Positions 38,700-51,500 of a stretch of DNA of 64,000 nt are shown piece after piece; the stretch's first letter is position 1; each line of letters opens with the position of its first letter. The translations under genes were made by a program, and so were the position numbers. The notes beneath the pieces are model-generated. The model had not been told where the DNA came from. It searched no databases and saw only the letters and a list, made by a program, of their open reading frames with translations. Source of the DNA: Nautilus pompilius (Eukaryota > Mollusca > Cephalopoda > Nautilida > Nautilidae); assembly GCA_018389105.1 (NCBI GenBank), contig JACATO010000317.1, positions 3,071,001 to 3,135,000 on the forward strand, read 5' to 3'.

Positions 38700-41600
38700 T
38701 CTCCTGATGCATCATACACCAGTCTTTTCTGGCGACTGCGCCACGGGCTGCATAGTTCCAGTAGGACACGAGTTCCTGCGAATTGACCATCATAATCCCA
38801 AACAAAAATTGCTTTCCATTTTTTGTTTCCATTACTGATGTAACGACTTGGTTAGCTCTACTGTTGAAAAATGATTTAATTCTAGGTTAAGACGATCCAA
38901 CTTAATGCAATGATGCGTTATTTTGGAGAACAAGATAAATGCTGAAGGACCAGCTGATATTTAACTTCGGTGTCCGGTATTTGTCTTCTATAACCAAGCG
39001 AGGGATTTATGTGAATCAGAATAACTTCCTGTAATGATTATACTAAATTAATTTACATTGTTCACAGATGGTAAGGAGAAATGCAACTTCAGCAAAGAAA
39101 CTGAAAAGACGTTTGAGATGATGCGCCCTTAGGTATAGATATATACTGGTATTAATCAGAAGGGCAGAAACCTTTTTAAACATATAAATATCCACTTCGG
39201 CCCCCAAATGGGCACGACCCCTGACGCCCAAACACTGCCAGGGCAATTATTAAAGAATATGTACTGAAGTCTATTTTAATCTAATATTTGATTATTTCCT
39301 ATGAATGTCCACCAGTACTATTGTATATTATTCACATCATCAACTATATGGCTACATTTTCTTCATGAAATATTTTGAATACACTAATGAAGCCCCCCCG
39401 ATAATGACGATAATCTAACCAATCCTAGATTTGTGACCTTTTATGGATAATTCTATCTGGCCTGACTCCAACTCTACATCTCTGCTTTGCGAGGAAGTGC
39501 CACAGAATATCTCAGTTGCTATGTTTTCATTCATGACCGATTTACGTCTATTTTAAAATCTTTTCCTTCACTCAAACACTTTCCTGTTTAAGGGTCAAGC
39601 ATCACTGAACTGTTCAGGTTATCTCTAAAGTTTAGCTGGCTTGGCATTTTCTTCACCAGAATCTTCATTAAACAACTTCTCACATCACACGGTAAGCTGT
39701 TCGGTGCCATATTGTAAATACTCAGAGTGCCCGACGCAGCTGTGACGTCACTTCTCACAGGACTTTCCATTTAATGTCAATGCCGCCCCACAAAATCTCA
39801 GCAACTGTTATTCATTTAGGGTAGCTACAACAAAACATTAAAAACGGTAAAGTTTCCTTACTCCTCCTAAAACTAGCCGGAAACCTGATTAGGTTCGTTT
39901 TGAAACTGTCTCCATCAGATTTCTCTTTGGTTGCTCTTATTTATTGTAGCGCTAAATCACGTCACACACCTGGCACAATTTCGCCACCTACCAAGAGGGA
40001 AAAGAGTCTTAGAAATGACAGACTCCTTCTTCAGTAAAGAAACTAACTTAAAATAAACTAAACATTATCCTATGATGCTACTGTTTTGTATAAAGTGCCC
40101 CACTCTCTTAAATTGGTCAGAGTCTTTACAGCCAATATGTTATACCAAAATAACCTTTGAAGAAAAATGATCATTTAATTAGCTTTTATTTTACCCTGGG
40201 AAGACATCGTTGACGAGGTTTATAAGGCGTAACTATTTTTCAGGCGGAAGCATAATGCCTACTCATACGGAGATTCGATCCGTAGAGACCTCACTTGTAA
40301 CTAAAGTTGTGCTGCCGAGACTCTGCCATAATGGGCGTGTTGATCGATGCACAGAAAATATACAGACACCCACAGTCTTTTAATGAAACCTCTCAGCTAA
40401 AGAATAGAAAGTGTGTATCAGGTGTAACTTAATTTGTTTTCTGTGAGGTATCAACAGTAATGTAAAAAATCATGTCGTGCAACAGACGTCGCTGGTTTTC
40501 CAGATTGTTTTCAAAGAAATAATAAACGTAAACCATTTAGGTTTATAAAACAGCTAAATGTTTTTAGAATGTCGTAGTAAGAGGGGGGAAAGCTGAAGTA
40601 GGCTGTTTTGCTTCGAATTCCGCCAAGTATATATATACAAATGTTAATTAAAGCTTCCGTTTTGTCGAGCATCATCTTTGAGTCATTACCCTACAGTTAG
40701 ATGGGCGGGAAGCTTTTTCTTGAAGACTCTGACTGGCGAGTGAGTAATCTATTCCTCAGAAGCCCTTTTTTTGCAAGAAAACGTGGAGAGCCAGAACATT
40801 TCTCAGATTTCTTCGTAGTTTCAGCGAAAATCACACATCTTTCTAACAGCGCCCCGAGCTCGTAAGTCATGGTCTGGAGAAGACAAAAGAAGGAGCGGAC
40901 TGTGTCGGTTAGAAATTTTGTTTTTGTAAATTCTTCTCAACTATCACTAGTTACATCGGTCGATTTGGAGAATTCAGTATATTGATCTTAAGCCTACATT
41001 ATTTTCCACAGTTCAAAAACAAAGATATCGAGTCCAATTTATGGGCCGTAAAAATTGTATATTCTTGTTTTGTTCGAAGCTTTATTTAAGGTTAGTTACA
41101 ATGCATTCGAACGGGATATGGTTAATCCATTGGTGTTTAATACAATATTGTCCAAATTTATAAAATATTATTAAAAAATCAAACTTAAAAATCCTGTCAA
41201 GTTCAAAAGAAAATTAATCTATAAGCTTTCGTTAATATTTTATTGTTTTCAATATCTCGAAGCAAAGTGGCTTCATTTAAAAAAAAAACTATTTTAAATA
41301 TTATTTATTTGATCGTTTAACCTAATAAAAGAATTAAAGATGCGTAATCTAAAAATATCTTTCTTTCGTCAAGGTACAATACAAACTTTTCCATATATTT
41401 CACATCTACAGTTAATGCGGTCGTGGAAATTCTAACCCTACGTTAGATAATGTACCTAAACTAGTTACATTTGCAACAAATATTCAACAATTATTTCTCG
41501 TTAAGATACCAGCTTCTAGAATAAATTTTTTTCTCCTTTATTATATATGCCCTTCTAATAACAATGAAGAGAAACTGATTGATTTCTTTTGGGAGTGGGG

Positions 41601-42510
41601 GCGCGAGCTGTTAACTCCCTAAAATAGTTTCTTCCCCCACATCTTGCAAAGAAGATCTCTTAACGTTCTAGGGGGGGGGGGTTTATCTGAAGACGCCGCT
41701 TCCTAGCGGACAACCGACGCAACATGCTGTGTCCAGCAGAGTTGCTTCTCTTGTAGACTTCGGTATAACAACAGCAAATCCAGAAGTGAATAATTTGTGA
41801 GTAAGAGACGTTTATTTACAATATCTTCGGGCCATATATATTTTTTTTGAAATAGGCAGTCATTCAAATGGAAAGTTGAAAAAAAAATAAACAACTTTTC
41901 TTTATTTTATAGCTTCCTGTACTACAGACACTGTTTCCAATAATGTGTGATTAGTCGGTAAAAGCGCACGTGTTTGGTTCATCGCCAAATACCGTTTTTG
42001 TAAGACGAGCGGTAACAACAGCACTCTCCACCGTAGCTGAGAACCAAGCGTGTGATTAACTGGCTGCTGGTGCCAGCCGCTTTAGAAAGAAATGCATTAA
42101 ATTGTCAACCAAATACATTTTATATTCTTTGCGACAATTTGTAGTAAATCATAAGTATGCATCTGACAGGTAGAGTAAAGCATAGGTTAAGAAATGATTC
42201 TGCGTTGAGCACGGATGTGAACACGTAACACACGTCGACCGCTGGAACCATTCGGAACTCGCACGTTTCTCTGTTTGATTTTTTTTTTTTATGACATTCT
42301 ACACTAGAAAATAATTCAGTTATCCATGAATGGTACCTGGCTACCCTTTCAGACTTAGAGTCACCCTGATTCCATGATCAATCAGTTAATTTAATTTCGG
42401 TTCCAAAATTATAATACTAACAAAAATTAAAGCTTTGTAACAATAAAGCATTCGGTTGAGTGAGATCGCAGACAAACTTAGACTATAATACAGATGTTCA
42501 CACACGGGCC
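38700..42510. other. Non-coding stretch, nothing recognised
   Basis: Mostly AT-rich. It contains a CRE palindrome TGACGTCA at 39743-39750, a tRNA B-box-like word (GATTCGATCC) at 40273-40282 without a matching A box, and a G run near 41671-41680. No ORF of interest. Confidence 0.45.
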
Positions 42511-42514
42511 TCAT

Positions 42515-43090
42515 CTGTCCATTAGATCGAGCACACGGTGAGGCCAGAGTGTGAAGGTGTGGCATAGAAACGTTATACTGCCCATTAGATCGAGCACTCG
42601 GTGAGGATGGAGTGTGAAAGTGTGGCATAGAAACGTTATACTGTCCATTAGATCGAGCACACGGTGAGGCCAGAGTGTGAAGGTGTGGCATGGAAACGTT
42701 ATACTGCCCATTAGATGGAGCACACGGTGAGGATGGAGTGTGAAGGTGTGGCATGGAAACGTTATACTGCCCATTAGATCGAGCACACGGTGAGGATGGA
42801 GTGTGAAGGTGTGGCATGGAAACGTTATACTGCCCATTAGATCGAGCACACGGTGAGGATGGAGTGTGAAGGTGTGGCATGGAAACGTTATACTGCCCAT
42901 TAGATCGAGCACACGGTGAGGATGGAGCGTGAAGGTGTGGCATGGAAACGTTATACTGCCCATTAGATGGAGCACACGGTGAGGATGGAGTGTGAAGGTG
43001 TGGGATGGAAACGTTATACTGTCCATTAGATCGAGCACACGGTGAGGCCAGAGTGTGAAGGTGTGGCATGGAAACGTTATACAGACCATT
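42515..43090. repeat. 63-bp minisatellite, about nine copies
   Basis: The plus-strand unit contains CCATTAGATCGAGCACACGG, TGAGGATGGAGTGTGAAGG and TGTGGCATGGAAACGTTATA. Units are 63 bp apart. Variants (GATGGAGCAC, GAGGCCAGAG, GCATAGAAAC) are shared by non-adjacent copies. As 63 is a multiple of three, two minus-strand frames remain open for about 200 and 227 codons, translating to 21-residue repeats (for example SNGQYNVSMPHLHTPSSP). That is expected from the period and does not show coding by itself; the differences between copies are not clearly at third codon positions. Confidence 0.95.
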
Positions 43091-43099
43091 AAAATCCTG

Positions 43100-45540
43100 G
43101 GTGTTGGCAATTATTCATGATCAAATAACCTCGGTTACCATGCCAATCTTTCTGGGAAATATACGGGCTTCTCTAAATTTACGTAAGGATATCAGACTTA
43201 ATTAGGCTAATCAGAGCGTTTAGGAAAATCGGAAAATACGAAGAGGAAGATGGCGACACACTGGTTTAAACAAAGTCGATTTCTTCTGTGATGTGTCGAC
43301 ATTGAAGCGAGAATTTGGATACACAATAAATAAGTTTACAATGAAGAAGAGATTGGTGGTATTACTGATCATGGTGGTGGATCTGTAACCGAGTTTGGTT
43401 CATCTTTTCACCGTAAGATTTTTCTTCTTACTACACCTTGAAACCTAAATCCCAACAGGTATTGTGACAACGTTCTTGAGCCCGCCGCTGTTGTACCCGA
43501 TATCGTACTTTTTTGGATCAAATCGAACGTGATCTGATAAAGAATACCCTGTTCAGAACATTGCGGAGCTGGCCCTTCGCCTTCCACGCGGAATGGCTGA
43601 GGATACTACGAATAGGCATTCGACGTCTTCTGAGCAGCAGGAATGGAAAGTGTAAGAGAATAGTCCGGACAGACAGTGGTTATACAGTAGTTCTTCATGA
43701 AATGTATTTATTCAATATCCTGTGGCGTTTAGCGTTACACATGTACAAATTTAGTTGGTTTTCATGATCTCAGCGACCATAAGGTGTATTCATTTTTTCT
43801 AGATGCCATGTGTATAATTATTGCTTACACACTGCATATAAGATACTCGTACATCTAAAAATTAACTTTAAACTATGTCTTCTTTTAAATCAACAATGGC
43901 GCATTAAAATTTCTTTCTTACAATAAAATCATTTCTTTGGACTTGTATTTTAATCATATTTTCCTTCTTGATTACGTACTATTAGGTGGCAGTGTTCTGT
44001 CCAACAGGGTTCTTAGCCTTTCCGCCTAAACGATCTTGGTTCGTCACTATATTTAAGCCGCCACTGATGGCGAACTGATTTTGGTTAATTAGCTTTAACT
44101 TGCATCTTGTGGTGAGTGGTTTTGACAGATGGAAAAAAAAAAGCGTGTTCTTCCTCCACATTTTACAGAGTGAGTTCAGCCACTGTGTGTGTGTTCAGCT
44201 CCAGCGAGAATTTAAATCAGAAGCAAAGAGGCGCTGGGTCATTTTTTAAAAATATTTGAGCGCTGTTAAAATTCCGGACGCAGATTGTAGTGTGACACAA
44301 TATCTGGAACAGCGAGATCTCTCTCTCTTATCCTCTTCTGATCAGACTAAAAAATCAAATCAGACCAAGGGTTGCCTTTATCGAGTTACATTTTACTAAA
44401 GGTTTACATTTTATTGTTTTAATGGTTAACGCTGAGGTTAAACATGGAGTGTGGTTTTTTTCTTTTGAATGTGTCCGCTATGATAACCAGAAGCTAGCAG
44501 CTGAGACTTGCACACGTGCAGACGCCGTCATTTCCACTCAACGCCCTGCCACAGTAGTTTAGTCATCCTATGCTGCTCACTTGTTTCAGAAAGCGGAAGA
44601 TGGGGACAAGCAGCAGAGCGGTAGTTTGGCTAGCACTCGGTAGAGCCACCTTTTGCAGCATCAAAATCTTTTATCTGTTTCGAAACGAATGATATTTAAT
44701 ATCGCTGTCCAGTCCACACAGCCCGAGTCCGTTTGAGCAAGTCTAACTTATGGGTGGAACGACCCACACTCCGCCAAGTACCCGGTCGGAGTCATATCGA
44801 GGTCTCGAGTACCCGAGAAAGTCTCCTCTTCCAAACTCCGTTCCTACGAGAAGTGTGGCGTGTAGCTGCGTCCTTCTGAAGAAGATGAGTGTTAGATATG
44901 AGTATGTTTTGTTGAAACAAAAATTGATTTGTTTTTAAAATGGAAAAGTGCCTTGGGGGGGACTTAAACAAGAGCCAGTCCCGTTTGTCCACCATGTTGC
45001 CAGCCCACACCACGACGATTGAGCCTTTTTGCACAACCACGAAGAGACAAACGTTCGAGATGAAGGCCTTCGATGGGTCTTCAGATCCCGGGTGCGACCT
45101 GCAGGCGTGAATTGTTTAAAAAGCTACAATAACGGTAGAGTGCATGAAGCAGAATACTCGAGGTTCTTTCGACCAGACGCGGCTCCTGGCCCGGCCTTTC
45201 GACGCGTTTTGTTCGTGTTAGATAAAAGGGGCTCCACGAGCCTCACCTCCTCTGTAGCCAGGTCGGTGAAGACGACCGTGGATTCCGCGGGAAAATGCCG
45301 ACTGAGTACGAATGCGGCCTGATATAACGACACGTTTTGTCGTGATCTCGCTAACGAAGACTCGCCTGCCCTCTGCCGCAGCAGTGACACTCCCCTGGAT
45401 GAACTTCGCGTCAGTGCTGTCTACACATCTATGGAGAATGTTGGCATCCTTTTCTGTTTGTCGTTGACTCTGGCCGCACTCTGAGCGGCCTATAAGGCGA
45501 CCTGGGGTAAACGAAGAGGCATCGTGATGACGCCCACTGT
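43100..45540. other. Non-coding stretch, CpG-richer near its right end
   Basis: No recognised gene. The part at about 44,990-45,500 is GC- and CpG-rich and has ORFs of 97 (plus) and 88 (minus) codons that overlap each other; neither shows a family motif. A tRNA-Lys-like word (CTCGGTAGAGC at 44637-44647) has no matching B box. Confidence 0.4.
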
Positions 45541-48500
45541 TATCCGCCTACCCAGATAGATTTCCAATACATATATACATACATACACATATTCACTGTG
45601 CATACATCCTACAGTAAAGCCATTTAAATATACAGACAGGTATGAAAACAACACTTACATGCATACAGCCGTCACCACTAACACTTTCATATTTCTCAGA
45701 AACAGATACTGCACATTTTTTTGTTGTCTAAATTTGTAGCAGTGAGATATTTAACTTTATTTTCGCTGCTGCTTTGTTGTTGTTGTTTTTTTGCGATTGC
45801 ACTTACACAGAATAATATCTTTACTAAGTGTAGGGAATAACAATGAAAGAGGTATGTGTATTGTGCTGTGCACGTACTTCAATCCGTTTGTTTGGTTGCT
45901 GGATTCCGTAAATGTTGTGGGAGGTCGTGTATTATAATCGTGGCCATTATCCATCTTTGGTTTTGTCTGCTCCATCTCTCTGATTAAAACTACGATACTG
46001 ACCACAAATACAGGATTACCGCCTTTAGTCCGTACGATCTGTTAATTTCAAAGTCCTAAAAAGACGCAACGCCCCTAAACCATTCAATTAGCTATAAAAA
46101 GGCAACATTTATAATATGTTTATGTTTATTTTGGGGGGAGTTTTGCATATATTTGTTTCTTACAGTCCGGAGTTGAGGGGGGGAAAGTGATGATAATCTG
46201 TCTTTAAAAAGACAAGAGACCAGACTCCGCTCACTTACCCGATGATCCTGTGACTTTTTGTGTAATGACTCACGAGTGAATGGTAACTGGATTTAGAGGG
46301 GATAGCTGATCCTTAGCAGAGCGAGAAAGACTACAGAGGCGGTAAGCAGTTGGCGGGAGTGGTGATAGTAGATCCACTGGCGATTGCGTCAATAGTGTGC
46401 AGCTGTGGCGCTGATTGTGAACAGTTAAATACCCGACTGGTGAACATTTACAGATTCTGGTAAAATAAAAAAAAAATTGGTGCTGAAATGGGAACTTTAC
46501 TTATCAGGTTTAGTTGGGTTGTTTAGTTCGAGTGTTAATTAACGAAGAGTTAGGCCGTCTGCTTGCCTACAGCTCGAATGGGAGACCAACGTCAGTCGTC
46601 GCCAACCTTTAATTCCGCAATGAGTCTTCAATCACTCGTAAGTGCGAGCGAAGGTCAAGGGTGTCTACGTTAACCCGTAAGAGTGGAGTTCGCATTTTAA
46701 TTTCTGTTTTTAGTTCGAAAAACAAATAAATCTAGCAGAGTCGTGCCGTGTATACGTCGATAGACCGGTATTCGTGGTGGCAGCGATTCAGATGACGGTA
46801 GTGGGCGAGGTTTTGAGCGTAACAGTACCAACGTCTAGCTGCCAGGGTGGCTGTGCTATGACAGCGGGGTTTATAACAGAAGCACCGGTAGAAAAGACGG
46901 CTAGAAGCGGTGGTAGAGACTCCGCTCGAGGCTGCAGTGCGTGATAACAGAGCGACGTCGGTGATCCCGTTGTTACGGTTGCTGTTAATTATGACCAGCG
47001 CCGGTAGAATAATTTATTGTCCCAGTAGTAACAACTGGAGAGGTAGTAAAAGAACTGGTAGTGTGACGGAAGAATTAAAGCCTCTGTCTATTCTAACTTT
47101 TAGAAGAACTTCTGTTAATTCCGACCTTTTCAAAATGCTTGATGACCTTATCTTCTGCGTCTTTTCCATATGACTGACCATTATGCTCTGTAAAGTATCA
47201 GGTGATTCCACAAAGTCGTTTGGTATAGAATTAGCAGTGTGTATGGGGTTACCGTAATTCAGCGGTACGTTGCTCCATATCCCCCCGTTAAAGATACAAC
47301 ACAAAGGAAGTTGTAGTTATGAAGAATATCTCAGAATTCCGAATAAACGAACCGTCTCTTTAACAGTTCGAGAGATGTCCAAGTTTGATTGCTTAAGTTC
47401 TATGGCGACTTTATTAAAGAGAACCGCATTAGCATTTTTCGTGAGTGGGGGCAGCTGCCAGTTCTATTTGCCGCAAACACCACAAGAGCATGAAGTGCGG
47501 ATGTTTCAGGAATAGAGCGAAAACAGTTTAACGAAAGATGGAGGAAGAGAAACTAGAGAAGATTACTCGAATTCTACAAGTGATTGATGAAAGCCAGCAG
47601 ACGTATACAGATCAATAATTATAAATGCGCATCACTGTCGGATTTCGTGAATACCTTTGCAGAATTAATCAGACATAAATTTTTTTACACATATTGGTTT
47701 GCATCTGAAAGAAAGAAAAAAGAACTTTGGCATTAACTCTTTTCATTACCGTTGACAGTTCATTTACTTCCACGAGTTTGATTTTAAAAAAAAAAAACAG
47801 ACAACAAAAGACAATTCTATTGTTCGTGTATTTATTCACGGCCCCTAAGTGTAGAATGAAATCCAGCTGTCTCTTAAGCCACTCGAGACTCGCAAGATGC
47901 GGTGATGGAACAGTGGAAATAATCGAAAATATTTTATTACGCTGCTTCATGTCGTTGATTAAGATCCGGACAGAAGCGAAGAGAAAGGGATCTCAGAGCT
48001 TGAAGACAATGGTGACATCCGCCATTCAAGTACATTTTTCAGTAGAACCTTATTTTTTTTCTTTTTTGCATGTAGCATCTCGACAACGTCACAGATTGAT
48101 GAGATTCGAGTAGAGGACCGTGGCCGCAGTTTTGGGAAGGTTTAACCAGAATCGGTGCGTGTTTCCGCAGTAGAACAGAAATTAACACATGGAGGGGGAC
48201 GGACTGAGCCTCTCTCTCTAAAACAAAAGAAAGGTAATTATACAAAATCCCTGCACACCGTCAAATCAGCGAGAACAATCTGTTGCTGATGAAGATTTTG
48301 GTTTTTCTGTGCGATATGTATATCGATGTTTCAGTTCCATGTTTGTCTTGTTTTCTTCAGGATCCCCTTTTTAAGTATAAATAAACAAAATCTAAACTTG
48401 ACAGCAGAAATTTGATTCTAACTCCGACAGAGGAATAGTATCTTTTGCGGCAATATAACGACGAGAGGTCTGTCAGGCGAACCGTAGATCTCTAGATAAA

Positions 48501-51500
48501 TAAAGGTTCTTATTCTTTCCAGCGGTTGCTTGACCTCTTTAGTCATTGCTTCTTTGTCGTGAATGCAGTTGAAACTAGGTTCCGTATCTATCTGGACAAT
48601 TCTGAAACAGATCCTCTTATTAGTTGTTATAAATATGAAACGAGGGTTGGCTATTCAACTCCAGGCGGTCTCAGAAACTTGTGAGATCGGCATTGACACC
48701 ATTAACGATGGATTCCGTTCCGAAACGCAAACTTTCTATTATTATGAATAATTATACTGCACCGAAAGCTTTAGACGTTTTTACATTTACGGATATCGGG
48801 TTTTAAAAAAAGAAAATACGATATCTTATCCCCCTAATTAACCAAATACTTCTTGTTTATTGATGCAGAAAATTACTATTTACATTTCAAGCGATGTTTT
48901 AGATATAAATATTCAGAAGGCGCATAATATTAAATCTGCGTCGTTTACGTAGCTCATGAAAATTTGATAAGACACGAGATGGAGCTTTTATCGTTAGTAC
49001 GAGTTCTAGATGTGAAGATACAAGACTCTATTAATTCTGAGTATTAATGACTAAGATTTGTTACTATAAAAAGTCTGTTTTACGAATGAAGATTTGATAC
49101 TAGCGATCAGCAGTAGTTGTTGATGGTAACAGGGTTAACCAGTTTATGGGTTTTACCTGCTCTGCAGCGGCCTTGTACAGACTATGGATTAACTGGAGTA
49201 AACAAATGGCGTATAACCCTATTTTTATCGCGACTTACTTATTTGAAACAGAAGCATTTTGTTAAAATCCACAAAAAGGGGCCTTTTCAGTAATCGTGCA
49301 GCCAGCTGGTTTTAAAACAAGCACCGACTAAACTCAGTTGATAGGTAATGGTGACCATAATTGTGGACTCAACAATAAAAACATTTATTGAATATAAAGG
49401 GAGAGATATCGACGATGCAGAGTCTCGCGAAGCCAAAGTTAGAAAGTAAACTAGTTTTCTAACACGCACAGAGTTTCTGGCTCATCACAAACGATCATCA
49501 AACAGAACGAAGATGCCGTACGCTGAGACCGTGCTCCTGCTGTACCGGAACACGGCTTCTTTCTCGGAACTGACCCTCGACACGTCCGTTTAACCCCTTA
49601 CGGGTCTGACGAGCAGGATAACTTCGCTTGTTTATGTACGAGCGAAATAAACTGATGTAAGCTCCGTGGGGGGGGGGTTATTAATGGGGGGAAAGTCGGG
49701 GAAAATTTCGGATCGTGGTTTATGGCTGCAACGACCTCTGTCGAAATGCAAAATGCTGCTGATACCGCGGCCGTTAGAGGAATTTATTTTGATGTAATCT
49801 TTAACAACGTGAAGCGATTTTAAGAAATGGGAGCGGGCTTCTTACCCCTGATCTGCTCGTTAAACGGTTGGAACATCCAACACTCACTCGTTCCTGAAAC
49901 TTTTGGCTCCAGATAGCGCTATACTAACCCGAAATCATCAGGAGAGCAGGGGTATTCGCCTGAATTTGGTTTTTAGAGGTCGTTTCAGAAGCAATCACGA
50001 ACATACAATATGCTTTACCCTGTACAGTCGGGCCAAAACCGAACGGAATCCACCTAAGGCATAAACTCAGTCACGTGGTTACCATTCGCCATTACTTACC
50101 GATCCTAACGGCTCGGCTTCTGTTCAGCAAGTCTAACAAGTTACGTGTCAGTTTGCTAGCCTCACCCTTTTAATAGCTGGGAGATACGGGTAGAGCATAG
50201 ATGTTGCGAAAGGAATGGACTACTGCGGAAGAGGCAGCTGTGGCTAAATCTGCGAGGTCAGGTTGATGAGGAATAGAGCGAAGAATCATTAACCGGACAT
50301 GTCAGCGAGCGGGACGTAAGAACAGACTCTGATCTTCACAGTGAAAATGTGGGTTTGCCTATTGATTACCTGCGAGATTCTTACGTAAATGTCCAATTTC
50401 GAGAAAATTGATTGGCCTATTCGTTTTGATATTTCCATTTGATCAATGACACTGAAGTTTCGAGGACTGTAAAATGGAGGTTTGGAGAAGAAGAGGAAAT
50501 GAAAATTGGGATTTTCTGCAGCAAACTTGTGGCTGACCCCCCCCCCTCCGCCGCCGCCTCTCGCACGTTGTTCTCCTTCCACCTGGTTCGGATGGAGAAA
50601 AGAAGAGAAATTCTGAACGCCCTGTCTATGGCTGCCTAACAGAGAAATAACTTTTTAAAATTCAAAACTCTCCCCCCCCCTAGATCAAGGATATTAACAT
50701 AATTATTATGTGATAAAAATTCTGGTCGACGGCAAACCAGCTGCAGCATAACGGGACTTGATCACGGAGTTGTCCAACGCTGCAGCGAGAGCCAACATCA
50801 GAGGGTCAGTCGCGGAGTTTCACAGAACGCTACTTCGTCTCCAGAAACTCCGCTCCAAGAATCTACTCGATTCGCATTCGTCCACCCCCGGGGCCATGGT
50901 TCTGTCTCCGTTGAAGCTGCTGCCCTGGTCGGTCGATGGATTGCGAAAAAAGCCCTTTTTTTTACCGGTCATAAAGTAGCGGAATTATCTCCAAATCGTC
51001 GTGATTTACGGCTGCGGCGATTACATTCGGAAGTTATCTCCCTTCTGTGTTTCGGAGGCCGGATAATTTGTGGCCTGGAACGACGAGCTCGTGGCCGGCT
51101 AAACGTCTCACCCCGCCAACGACCCCATTGGCAGAGTGGCTGTCTTAAAAAAATGGGAACCGGTTTTAAAAGCTGCATCGGTAGACGTTTATATCGCACT
51201 GCAATCATTTTATAAATGGTAGTCCACCGCTGGTAAATTATTACACTAGTAATTACGTTAACTCGAAAGCTATGATCTCTGGCGAAGTTAGTTCTATTTC
51301 CTTCCCCAAGAAGTCGTAAATCCATGTGGCGTCAATGATCAGGAAAACAAATATAAATAGAATCTTCTTGATTTAAATAATAACAACACTGTGAGAATTA
51401 ACATCAGATTATGAGAATTTCATTGAAATATCAGTGTACACGAGTATGCATCAGTATCTGTCTCAGACATTTCTCATCGCAACGTCGGTTTATCTGTAGA

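Noticed and set aside
40240..40300. tRNA-like B box GATTCGATCC
   Set aside because: No A box at the right distance and no cloverleaf could be drawn.
44600..44690. tRNA-Lys-like word CTCGGTAGAGC suggesting a SINE
   Set aside because: No B box and no tail or target duplication; only one short word matches.
47727..48113. 128-codon ORF on the plus strand
   Set aside because: It overlaps a 93-codon ORF on the other strand, includes an A-run translated as KKK, and shows no family motif; length alone is not enough in 64 kb.
48270..48300. CTGATGAAG word as part of a hammerhead ribozyme
   Set aside because: The required GAAAC and flanking stems are not present at the right distances.
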